Shown here: piece after piece, positions 41,018 through 48,719 of the stretch
Numbering within the stretch: position 1 is the stretch's first letter
Layout of the letters: every line of letters starts with the position of its first letter
DNA from: Paraperlucidibaca baekdonensis
Lineage (GTDB): Bacteria > Pseudomonadota > Gammaproteobacteria > Pseudomonadales > Moraxellaceae
Assembly: GCF_003387535.1 (NCBI RefSeq)
Contig: NZ_QUNR01000002.1
Span: 358,514 to 422,513 of the forward strand
Direction of reading: 5' to 3'
Length of the DNA stretch: 64,000 nt
Program-made: the position numbers and the translations under genes
Notes under the pieces: model-generated
What the model was told of the DNA's origin: nothing
What the model saw: the letters and a program-made list of their open reading frames with translations, nothing else
The model's database searches: none

Positions 41018-41649
41018 TGAGCGAATCAGCTGCGATAAGAGTCCATCGACGCTTTGTGATGGCTAGACGCGTCAAGGTATTAGCAAGTGCGGCAGCAAAG
41101 CTTATTCCAATAAATGTGAGAAACATTTTAGATGTGGGTGCTGGCACTGGTGAGTTGGCGTCAGCTCTTCAGCATCTACGAAAAGAATTAGTTTTTAGTG
41201 GCGTAGATGTGTTAGTTCGGGAAAAAACTTTAATACCTATTGAAAGTTATGATGGTCTTCACCTGCCATTTTCAGATAAGAGTATCGACGCGGTAATGCT
41301 GATAGATGTTCTGCATCATTGTGAAGAGCCTTTACTTGTTCTTCAGGAGTGCATTCGTGTGGCGCGGAAGGGCGTTTTAATTAAAGACCATGTGTCTGAG
41401 AGCCGTTGGCAACATTGTGTGCTGGCGTTCATGGACTGGATTGGCAATAGAGCACATAAGGTTGCTCTTCCAAATAATTATTGGTCAAACCAGCAGTGGC
41501 AAAACGCAATGCTTCTTAGCGGTGCAAAGATTGTTAAAAAAATTGATATTTTACCTTTATATCCTGTCGCGTTAGCATGGCTTTTCGGCGGACGTTTACA
41601 TAATTTCTGGTGGATTGAAACAAAAGACATGGAGAGCAACCGTGACTGA
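41017..41649 (+). CDS. Class I SAM-dependent methyltransferase
   Basis: 210 residues. Motif I ILDVGAGTGELAS lies near 38-50, then SGVDV, then LMLIDVLHHCEEP-like motif IV region (AVMLIDVLHHCE). The fold is the methyltransferase-11 type that often acts on lipids or small glycans. The start ATGA overlaps the nagZ stop. Codon use is much more AT-rich than nagZ, pointing to a different origin. It overlaps the GT2 start by 8 bp. The substrate is unknown; a polyprenyl or sugar target is inferred from the neighbours. Confidence 0.8.
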   Translation: MSESAAIRVHRRFVMARRVKVLASAAAKLIPINVRNILDVGAGTGELASALQHLRKELVFSGVDVLVREKTLIPIESYDGLHLPFSDKSIDAVMLIDVLHHCEEPLLVLQECIRVARKGVLIKDHVSESRWQHCVLAFMDWIGNRAHKVALPNNYWSNQQWQNAMLLSGAKIVKKIDILPLYPVALAWLFGGRLHNFWWIETKDMESNRD

Positions 41650-42793
41650 GTTGACGATTCTTATGCCATGTCTCAATGAGGCAGAAACACTAGAAGTATG
41701 CATTGCCAAGGCGAAAGATTTTTTAACTCGCTCTGGCATTATTGGTGAGGTTTTAGTTGCTGATAACGGCAGCACGGACGGCTCGCAGGCTATTGCGAGA
41801 AATGCAGGCGCTCGTGTTATTGATGTAGCTCAGCGAGGCTATGGTGCTGCTTTAATATCAGGTATTCAGTCTTCAATAAGCCAATTTGTTATTATGGGCG
41901 ATGCTGATGACAGTTACGATTTTTCAAATTTGATGCCTTTTGTTCATATGCTTAGAAAAGGTGTCGATTTAGTGATGGGTAATCGCTTTCAGGGAGGTAT
42001 AGCGCCCGGTGCCATGCCATTTTTGCATCGTTATCTTGGTAATCCTGTTTTGAGCTTTTTGGGAAGGCTTTTCTTTAGAGTACCTATTGGTGATTTTCAT
42101 TGTGGCTTACGAGGTTTCAATCGGAAGAAAATACTTGAGCTTGATTTACAATCTTCAGGTATGGAGTTTGCCAGTGAGATGGTGGTTAAAGCACATTTGC
42201 GTAAACTAATTATTTGTGAAGTGCCAACTACCCTTGTTGCAGATGGGCGTACACGCTCACCTCATCTTAATACATGGACAGACGGTTGGCGACATTTAAA
42301 ATTTTTGCTTCTTCACAGTCCCCGTTGGTTATTTCTTTATCCAAGTTTGAGTTGTCTTTTTTTGGGTTTTATTTTAGTGCTATGCCTTGCATCTGGGCCA
42401 CTAATTATTTCAGATAGTGTCCATCTGGATATTCATAGCTTAGTCATGGGCTGCGTATTGTTGATGGTTGGTAGTATGAGCGCAGGATTTGCATTAATTG
42501 CTCGGCGACAAGGTGCTTACTCGGGTTTGCTGCCAACATCGGAAAGGATAAGCAGATATTTGGCGTGGTTTAGCCTTGAAAGGCTACTAATATTCGCATT
42601 TTTAATGCTGTTAGCTGGCTTACTTGGCTTATTTATGTGTGTGTGGCAATGGGCAAGCCATTCATTTGGTAATCTTGACTACGCTAGCTTATTGCGACCG
42701 ATGATTATATCTGGAACTGCAGTTGTAATTGGCGTCCAGCTTATTTTTATTGGATTTTTAGATGAGATATTAAGTACGTATAAGAGTTTATAA
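41642..42793 (+). CDS. GT2 glycosyltransferase, polyprenyl-phosphate mannosyl/glucosyl transferase type, with C-terminal TM region
   Basis: About 383 residues. The N-terminal GT-A domain has ILMPCLNEAETL, ADNGSTDGS and GDADDSYDF (DxD-type metal site), as in dolichol-phosphate mannose synthase-like enzymes. About four TM helices follow from residue 225. Such enzymes load a sugar onto a polyprenyl phosphate at the inner membrane. GTG 41642 is chosen: GGAG lies 7 bp upstream and MTELTILMP is the natural start, whereas ATG 41615 is far inside the previous gene. AT-rich codons match the cassette. Confidence 0.85.
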   Translation: MTELTILMPCLNEAETLEVCIAKAKDFLTRSGIIGEVLVADNGSTDGSQAIARNAGARVIDVAQRGYGAALISGIQSSISQFVIMGDADDSYDFSNLMPFVHMLRKGVDLVMGNRFQGGIAPGAMPFLHRYLGNPVLSFLGRLFFRVPIGDFHCGLRGFNRKKILELDLQSSGMEFASEMVVKAHLRKLIICEVPTTLVADGRTRSPHLNTWTDGWRHLKFLLLHSPRWLFLYPSLSCLFLGFILVLCLASGPLIISDSVHLDIHSLVMGCVLLMVGSMSAGFALIARRQGAYSGLLPTSERISRYLAWFSLERLLIFAFLMLLAGLLGLFMCVWQWASHSFGNLDYASLLRPMIISGTAVVIGVQLIFIGFLDEILSTYKSL

Positions 42794-42810
42794 TGTTGGT
42801 TCGCATGAGC

Positions 42811-43998
42811 TCATATTTTCTGCTTCTCTGTGCGACGCATGAAATAAAGTGCAATAACCAATAGTGCTGGTACTATCGGTATGCTTAGTGAGTTTAGTGC
42901 TACTGCCATAATCCCTGTGCACCAGCATATTGTAAAAAAAACTTTCATACTTATTTTCGGCGTTAGTTCTTTTGAGCTTAAGCAATAAAATATTATAGAG
43001 CCTTCTAGAATGCTTAAATCGTAATTGTGAATGTAAGGTGATATTAGCGATGTTGATAATGTGAAAAACAAAATATCATGAGGGGTAAGTCTGGATTTAT
43101 TTTTCTTTTTTGTAAAATGATATATAAAGAAAAACAGAGCAATAGCGGTCACAATGAGTTGAGACACGTAAGATGATAGCGTGTCAAAACCAAATATCCT
43201 GGCGCTATTGAATGCTGATGTTATCATCAGCATTCCTATGCCTGTTGCATGGTGTAAGGTATTTTTTTGTATTTCTATCGCTTCAGATAAAAACAACCAC
43301 CAGACATCAGCTCCCCACAAGATTATGGGAAGTGTTGCGGTAATAATTAATGTGATGGTTGCACTTATAAATACAGTCCAGTCTTTTCGAATAATTAATA
43401 GTATTGGAATTAGAAGTCCTAATATAGGTTTGAAGCCTAGTAAGCCAAAAAGAATACCTGCAAAGATTGGGCGTATATTAAGCAGTCGTAGGCCACCAAT
43501 TAGTAGCGTTGCACTGATAAGTCCGTTTTGCCCCATTATTATATTAAAAATAGTCATGGGGGCTGCTATAGTGAAAATAAAAGCTAAAGTAATATTATCT
43601 TTCGTGCTGACAGCGATAGTAAAAGCAGCAATGCCAATTAAGGTGTATATGAATAGTGCTGCACTATAGTACGTAAGCCCCATAAGGCTTGCTGTAAGAA
43701 ATGCTGTGGGTGGATAAAAGTAAGAGTTCCACCCAATGCCTTGATCAAGATTATTTATCTGAAATAAAGTAAAAAGTTCATTGTTATATATACTTTGAGC
43801 ACTTCCAGTTTGTATCAATATTCTTCCTGCAGTCCAAAGGTTGTAGGCATCGCGACCAATTACTTGCCCGCGATCATAGGTTTCATACAAGAAGCGCCAC
43901 TGATCTATGCATGCAAATACTAAAATAACAGGGAATATGGTGAGGCTCAGCCTTACTAAAAAGTGGTAGATATTATTTTTGCTCAAAATGCACACCAT
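42811..43998 (-). CDS. GT87-family (DUF2029) membrane glycosyltransferase
   Basis: 395 residues, about ten TM segments. The first loop has VIGRDAYNLWTAGRIL (Asp in loop 1), then SYFYPPTAFL, the YPP-type motif of GT87 polyprenyl-phosphate-mannose-dependent alpha-mannosyltransferases. GFKPILGLLIPILLI is the conserved KP region. Very AT-rich. It converges on the GT2 gene (17-bp gap) and is divergent from the next GT-C gene. It probably uses the lipid-linked sugar made by the GT2 enzyme (inference). Confidence 0.82.
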   Translation of the reverse strand: MVCILSKNNIYHFLVRLSLTIFPVILVFACIDQWRFLYETYDRGQVIGRDAYNLWTAGRILIQTGSAQSIYNNELFTLFQINNLDQGIGWNSYFYPPTAFLTASLMGLTYYSAALFIYTLIGIAAFTIAVSTKDNITLAFIFTIAAPMTIFNIIMGQNGLISATLLIGGLRLLNIRPIFAGILFGLLGFKPILGLLIPILLIIRKDWTVFISATITLIITATLPIILWGADVWWLFLSEAIEIQKNTLHHATGIGMLMITSAFNSARIFGFDTLSSYVSQLIVTAIALFFFIYHFTKKKNKSRLTPHDILFFTLSTSLISPYIHNYDLSILEGSIIFYCLSSKELTPKISMKVFFTICWCTGIMAVALNSLSIPIVPALLVIALYFMRRTEKQKI

Positions 43999-44105
43999 TT
44001 TTCTATTTAATTACTATAATATATTTTAAGCTCTTGCTGTGATCTGGTAAATTACGGCTTATACTGTATTTTAGGTTTTTTTATTGGCGGGATGAAATAT
44101 AGCTT

Positions 44106-45860
44106 ATGCAGATCGATTGGTCCCGCAACAAAGCACTATTTGCAGTTTTTCTCATCATGCTGATAGTGCTTGGTCGTAATGTGGTATCTCAAGCATCTGA
44201 TCTTAGCAGGGCTAACCTGCCGAATCCTGATAGTTACTACAAGCTTGTGATTTTGAAGGATTATAAGGCAGAAACGGGGTTCCAGTACATCGCCCGCGAT
44301 AATGCTCCGTATGGCAGTTGGTCGCACTGGTCGTTGCCTCACACATGGGTCGTTTGGCAGCTGCATCATGGCCTTATGTTTTTCGGTGTAGACAAAAACG
44401 CAGCATTGTTGTGGGCTGGGGGCGGATTAACCTTACTTAGTATGCTGCTATTGGCAATTTTTGTAGCACTTGTTGTGGCCAATGTTGGCAGCCCAATAGC
44501 CGCTTTTGTCTCAGCCATTGTACTAGTCTCTAGCACACCATTATTTGGCTATGGGCAATTAGTACAAATTACTCATCATGTTTTTATGCTATTGCCACTG
44601 GCAGCCGCCGCTGTTTTTTTTCTGCGCCGTGAATTCAAAGCTAGCCTAGCACAGGACTTTTTGGGCGGCCTGTTTTTGGGTGTAGGGATATGGATTTCGC
44701 CAGAAACAATGCCGTTAGTGCTTGTATTTGCGGCAATGCGTGCAGCTATTCGATTACAAGTACCATCGTCGGGTACTTTATCACCGGCCGCTCTTGGCCT
44801 GATGTTGGCCCTAATTACAGGATGGGTAATTGATTCGCCACCGCCAACATTTTCATTATGGGCTTTGGATCACATCAGCTTTGCGTGGCTGCTTTTTGGC
44901 GGCTTGCTAGCTGTATTGCTGTTGCTCACAGATTGGTGTGTTGCTCGTCACTTATCGGTGCCGGTATCTGTTTGCATATTAGTATTAGCACTAGTCCTAG
45001 TTGCTATCTGCTGGCTTATCTTGGTTCCTGGAGCTTTGGCAGGCCCAGAGGGCTTGATTCCAGATGAGCTGAAGATGGTGTGGTACAGCCAAATTATGGA
45101 GCTACAACCAATAACTTTGCCATCACAATGGCTTGGTTATTTGCTAGTTCCTATAATTGGTACGGCTTTACTTGGCTATATAGCCTGGCGAGAGAGCAGC
45201 TTATGGATGTTGGTACTCGCTGCTTCGACCCTTATTTATGCCGTGTTAGGAGCTTCTCATATTCGTATGGCAGCTGCTATGACCCTAATTTCAACCATGA
45301 CGTTTAGCATTGGTCTTAGTAAACTGCGAGCATTTGTGCACATGCAAGATAGTTCGGTGCCAATGCGTGAGCAGTTGCTGGTTGCGCTTTTTATCTTATC
45401 AGTACCCTTGCAAATTCTTGGTAGTATAGCTTTGGCATACTTTGACGAGGTTGCGGGATCAATAGAGAGCGTGGCTGACAAAAGTCGTTGCCAGCTCGAT
45501 ATAGTGCTGCCGTTATTAAAACGCTTGCCTCCAGGGACAGTGCTAGCCAATCCTAATTTGGGGCCAGAGATATTATTCAAAACTCAGCATCAAGTCATTG
45601 CGGGAAATTATCATCATAATATTAATGGTTTACTAGATAGCTTTCGCCTGCTTCGTAGCGTCTCGCCAGATATTGAGGCTAGGTCGCTGATCTCGACTCG
45701 GCATATCGATTACATTTTATCATGCGCGAAAATTTACAGTACCTTGACAGGAGAGGGGCATGATAAGACGTTGGCGCAGCGCATAGCTGCAGGAGAGCAA
45801 ATTGACTGGTTGCCAGAAAAAGAAACCGTTGGGGATTGGCGTCTCTACAAAAACATGTAA
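44106..45860 (+). CDS. GT-C superfamily membrane glycosyltransferase, oligosaccharyltransferase-like
   Basis: 584 residues with about eleven TM segments and a short soluble C-terminal part (about 470-584). After TM1 there is NLPNPDSYYKLVIL: an Asp followed by aromatic residues in the first periplasmic loop, as in STT3/PglB and other GT-C enzymes. YGSWSHWSLPHTW and VQITHHVFML add conserved-looking His/Trp. No WWD motif of PglB is seen. It may transfer lipid-linked sugar to a protein or surface polymer. AT-rich relative to the flanks. The specific function is unproven. Confidence 0.65.
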   Translation: MQIDWSRNKALFAVFLIMLIVLGRNVVSQASDLSRANLPNPDSYYKLVILKDYKAETGFQYIARDNAPYGSWSHWSLPHTWVVWQLHHGLMFFGVDKNAALLWAGGGLTLLSMLLLAIFVALVVANVGSPIAAFVSAIVLVSSTPLFGYGQLVQITHHVFMLLPLAAAAVFFLRREFKASLAQDFLGGLFLGVGIWISPETMPLVLVFAAMRAAIRLQVPSSGTLSPAALGLMLALITGWVIDSPPPTFSLWALDHISFAWLLFGGLLAVLLLLTDWCVARHLSVPVSVCILVLALVLVAICWLILVPGALAGPEGLIPDELKMVWYSQIMELQPITLPSQWLGYLLVPIIGTALLGYIAWRESSLWMLVLAASTLIYAVLGASHIRMAAAMTLISTMTFSIGLSKLRAFVHMQDSSVPMREQLLVALFILSVPLQILGSIALAYFDEVAGSIESVADKSRCQLDIVLPLLKRLPPGTVLANPNLGPEILFKTQHQVIAGNYHHNINGLLDSFRLLRSVSPDIEARSLISTRHIDYILSCAKIYSTLTGEGHDKTLAQRIAAGEQIDWLPEKETVGDWRLYKNM

Positions 45861-45866
45861 GAGGGG

Positions 45867-46043
45867 CTAAAGTGGCTCTCCAGCTTCTTCAACGCTATTT
45901 GCAGTTGCCTGTAATGAGTTAAATGTAAGCTCACCAATGCTTCGCTCTACTGCAATTACAATTACTGCAATTAATGTAATTATAAGAGCGTACTCAATCA
46001 TGGTTGCGCCAGATTGTTTGCTGTAACTCATTATGCTGCTCAT
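45867..46043 (-). CDS. Second Flp-type pilin, 58 residues
   Basis: A short frame (58 codons plus stop). YSKQSGATMIEYALIITLIA has the Flp prepilin signature: Gly before the cleavage site, then Ala-Thr with Glu and Tyr at mature positions 5-6, followed by one hydrophobic helix. The mature tail differs from the main Flp pilin (ERSIGELTFNSLQ then EEAGEPL). ATG 46043 or 46031 could start it; there is no clear ribosome-binding site because a hairpin with a T-run ends 3 bp upstream. DNA is AT-rich like the neighbouring cassette. Its stop is 6 bp from the GT-C stop on the opposite strand. Confidence 0.75.
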   Translation of the reverse strand: MSSIMSYSKQSGATMIEYALIITLIAVIVIAVERSIGELTFNSLQATANSVEEAGEPL

Positions 46044-46045
46044 AT

Positions 46046-46073
46046 AAAAACGGCGGCTTGTTGTAAGCCGCCG
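46046..46073 (-). terminator. Hairpin terminator/attenuator between the two pilin genes
   Basis: On the minus strand CGGCGGCTT and AAGCCGCCG form a perfect 9-bp stem with a 5-nt loop, followed by TTTTT (46050-46046). It lies 21 bp after the main flp stop and 2 bp before the second pilin start, so it ends most flp transcripts and could limit expression of the second pilin. Confidence 0.85.
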
Positions 46074-46094
46074 CTTCCTAAATTCTAATAAAAA

Positions 46095-46283
46095 TTAAGG
46101 AGGTGAGGCATTTTCCATCGCCCCACCAATGCCATTCATGGTGTTTTTCACTGAACCACCAACAAAGCTAAACGCAGCGATCGCGGCAACAGAAATCAAT
46201 GCGGCAATGAGAGCGTACTCGATGACGGTTGCGCCTTTTTCATCACGACGGAGCTTAGTCAGTAGCTCTTGTAATTTTTTCAT
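46095..46283 (-). CDS. flp: Flp/Fap-type major pilin of the Tad system
   Basis: 62 residues. LRRDEKGATVIEYALIAALI is the Flp prepilin motif: cleavage after Gly by TadV/CpaA, then Ala-Thr-Val-Ile-Glu-Tyr. One hydrophobic helix is followed by a short polar tail. It is the subunit of the Tad (tight adherence) fibre. GGAGAG lies upstream of ATG 46283 on the minus strand. Divergent from the tad assembly operon starting at 46495. Confidence 0.95.
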   Translation of the reverse strand: MKKLQELLTKLRRDEKGATVIEYALIAALISVAAIAAFSFVGGSVKNTMNGIGGAMENASPP

Positions 46284-46380
46284 GTGACTCTCCTGGAGGA
46301 AATAACTCCGGTGTCATTGCCCGGATTGGACAATAGTGTAACTCATAACGGTAATTTGGCTATACCTGCGCACCAAGTTC

Positions 46381-46445
46381 TGTTGTTCGTCTGTAATGTT
46401 TTGTGCCGAACAACACCAACTATATCCACAACTTGCTGTAAGTTG
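46381..46445. promoter_or_regulatory. Inverted repeats in the flp-rcpC divergent control region
   Basis: TGTTGTTCG (46381-46389) and CGAACAACA (46407-46415) are perfect 9-bp arms around 17 bases. A second hairpin, CAACTT/AAGTTG (46429-46434 and 46440-46445), follows. The 211-bp gap between flp and rcpC contains no other gene; these repeats are candidate operators for the Tad genes. No clear sigma-54 site was found. Confidence 0.45.
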
Positions 46446-46494
46446 GTAGCATCAACGTACATGTAACTTGCATCTGTTTGCTCCAGGGATGTCT

Positions 46495-47481
46495 ATGAAT
46501 AGCCGAGTAATGTTGTTGTTAGCGCTTTTGCTTGTGATCGGGGCCGGTGTAGCGGGCTATTTAGGCTACAAAACCACTGAGGATGCGAAGCAGGCGGCGT
46601 TAGCGGCGGAGCAGGAAGTGGTGGCCGCGAAGAAGCAGGCTGCGGTGACCGTCACGGGAAAAGAGCCGGTGGTGGTGCTCAAGCAAGATGTGTCGCTGTT
46701 TGACACGCTCTCCGCCGATGACCTGACCATTGATTACCTAAAGGTGGCGCCGCCGCGCAGTTTCCGCAAAATTGATGAAGTGGTCGGTCAGCTGGTGCAT
46801 GCTGAGCTGCAAGCTGGCGCTATTTTGGAGCTGGGGCATTTGCAGCCCGGCAGCGATGTGGCGCGGTTGTTGCGCGTGGGTGAGCGCGCCGTGGCGATTC
46901 CGATTGATGAAGTCGTGGGTGGCGGCGGCTTTGTGCAGCCCGGCGACCTGGTTGATGTGCTGCTGTTTTTACGTGGCCAGCAGGGTGCCAAAGACTCTGC
47001 GCAGATCGCCATGCAGTCATTGCGCGTGATCGGCTTTGGTGCCGAGATCATCAGCGCCACGGGTGCCGTGGAAACAGCGGAGGCCAAGTCCGGGCGTCGT
47101 GCGGCTAAGGCGCGCGCTCGTACAGCGGTATTGGCGGTCACTGAAAAAGATGCGCCGCGGCTATTACTAGCGAGCAGCTTGGGGACGCTACGTTTGGCCA
47201 TTCGTCCAACCGCTGAAAATCTCGCGGCGGCACAGGAGGCGATGGCTAATGAAGCCGCTAAGTCCAGCACTGAGGCCACGGAGCGCGTGGTGGGTAGTTC
47301 GGTGGCTAAGCAAACCGCGGTGCCGAAGCAGCGCGAGTTTGCTCTCGAGAGTGAATTACAGCCGCAGGGTTCGACAAGCAAGTCAGCCTCTTCACCGAGG
47401 CGCGCAGCGCGCCCAGCACCTGCTAAGGCGCCGCCTGTGCTCATTTACCGTGGCTTAAATGCCCAGCAGGCCACGCCATGA
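46495..47481 (+). CDS. rcpC: Tad pilus assembly protein RcpC/CpaB
   Basis: About 328 residues. An N-terminal membrane segment (MLLLALLLVIGAGVAGYLG) is followed by an SAF domain (VVLKQDVSLFDTLSADDLTID) and the RcpC/CpaB domain (RAVAIPIDEVVGGGGFVQPGDLVDVLL). It acts in the periplasm with the RcpA secretin. ATG 46495 has AGGG about 7 bp upstream; earlier in-frame starts (46468, 46489) are less likely. The C-terminal 90 residues are Ala/Ser/Lys-rich and variable. Confidence 0.92.
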   Translation: MNSRVMLLLALLLVIGAGVAGYLGYKTTEDAKQAALAAEQEVVAAKKQAAVTVTGKEPVVVLKQDVSLFDTLSADDLTIDYLKVAPPRSFRKIDEVVGQLVHAELQAGAILELGHLQPGSDVARLLRVGERAVAIPIDEVVGGGGFVQPGDLVDVLLFLRGQQGAKDSAQIAMQSLRVIGFGAEIISATGAVETAEAKSGRRAAKARARTAVLAVTEKDAPRLLLASSLGTLRLAIRPTAENLAAAQEAMANEAAKSSTEATERVVGSSVAKQTAVPKQREFALESELQPQGSTSKSASSPRRAARPAPAKAPPVLIYRGLNAQQATP

Positions 47482-47531
47482 AATTCGTAACTGACTCGCT
47501 GTGGCGTCGAGCAACGACGCAAGGACGTTTT

Positions 47532-48713
47532 ATGTGTGGGAAGTCATGGTCATCACTGGCACTGAGCATTTTTTTGTTGGGTCAGAGTGCTGCGTTGCAG
47601 GCGGCGAGTTGCGATAACCCATCGGCAGAGCTTGCCCCGTTATTTAGTGTGATGGAGGGGGCGCAAGAGACGATTTCGTTGCCAGGGCAAATTACGCGCG
47701 TGTCGATTGGCGAGCCGGCCACTGCCGATATTGCGTTGATCGACAGCAAAACGATTTTGCTGCAAGGCCGAAAGGCCGGTAGCACGAGCTTATTTGTCTG
47801 GACCAAATGCCAAACTGACCCCTTGCGTACGCAAGTAGCCGTGCAAGCGCCAGCGAGTGTGGCCGATGTGCTAGCGCCCATCACGCCGGAAGCATTGGAA
47901 GAGCTGCCCTCGCAAGTGCAAGTTGATATTCGCTTTGTTGAGCTCAGCAAAAGCCGGTTGCGTGAGTTAGGCGTGCAGCTTAATCGTTTGACCAGCAACT
48001 TCAGCCTCACGTCCGCGGCGGGTCAAAATAATCCATTTAGTGTGTTTTTGAGCAAATCCAACGGCAAGCTCACCGCTGCGATCGATATGCTCGAGCAAAC
48101 CGGCTATGCCTACACGCTAAGCCAGCCGTCATTGACGGCGCTGAGTGGCCAGTCCGCGACTTTTTTAGCGGGCGGCGAGGTGCCGATTCCGGTGCCATCT
48201 ACCGGCACCAACACATCCAATACCATTGAATACAAAGAGTTTGGTGTGCGTTTGTCGGTGACGCCAACGGTACTGAGCCGGACGCAGGTGCATTTGAAGG
48301 TTGCCCCTGAGGTGAGTGAGCTGGACTTCGCCAATGCCGTGACGGTCAATGGCACCACGGTGCCGGCGCTGCGTGTGCGCCGCACCGATACCAGCATTGC
48401 CTTAGCCGATGGCGAAAGCTTTGTGATCAGCGGTTTGGTGTCCCGCACCATGCGCGATAACGCGCAAAAGTTCCCGGGTTTAGGCGATATTCCGGTGCTC
48501 GGGGCGCTCTTTCGCTCCACCAGTTTCCGCACCGATGACAGCGAGCTGCTGATGATCGTCACGCCGCATTTAGTTAGTCCACTCGCGGTAGGCGCCGCCA
48601 CGCCCAAGTTGCCTGGCGATGACTGGCGTCGTTATGAGCCCGACACCATTCCGCTGTTTCTGCAAGGCGCGAAATCGCCTTATGGTGACGCGCCCATTGG
48701 TTTTTCAAGGTAG
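47532..48713 (+). CDS. rcpA: Tad outer-membrane secretin RcpA/CpaC
   Basis: About 393 residues with a signal peptide (KSWSSLALSIFLLGQSAALQAAS). An N-terminal pilus-assembly domain (ISLPGQITRVSIGEPATADIALID) is followed by a C-terminal secretin domain (EFGVRLSVTPTVLSRTQVHLKVAPEVSELD, PVLGALFRSTSF). It forms the outer-membrane channel for the Flp fibre. ATG 47532 has AAGGA 6 bp upstream and a normal signal peptide. ATG 47478 overlaps the rcpC stop (ATGA) and remains possible with an extra 18 residues. Confidence 0.92.
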   Translation: MCGKSWSSLALSIFLLGQSAALQAASCDNPSAELAPLFSVMEGAQETISLPGQITRVSIGEPATADIALIDSKTILLQGRKAGSTSLFVWTKCQTDPLRTQVAVQAPASVADVLAPITPEALEELPSQVQVDIRFVELSKSRLRELGVQLNRLTSNFSLTSAAGQNNPFSVFLSKSNGKLTAAIDMLEQTGYAYTLSQPSLTALSGQSATFLAGGEVPIPVPSTGTNTSNTIEYKEFGVRLSVTPTVLSRTQVHLKVAPEVSELDFANAVTVNGTTVPALRVRRTDTSIALADGESFVISGLVSRTMRDNAQKFPGLGDIPVLGALFRSTSFRTDDSELLMIVTPHLVSPLAVGAATPKLPGDDWRRYEPDTIPLFLQGAKSPYGDAPIGFSR

Positions 48714-48719
48714 ATTCGT

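Noticed and set aside
46284-46494. Sigma-54 promoter for flp
   Set aside because: No GG-N10-GC element with the right context was found on either strand.
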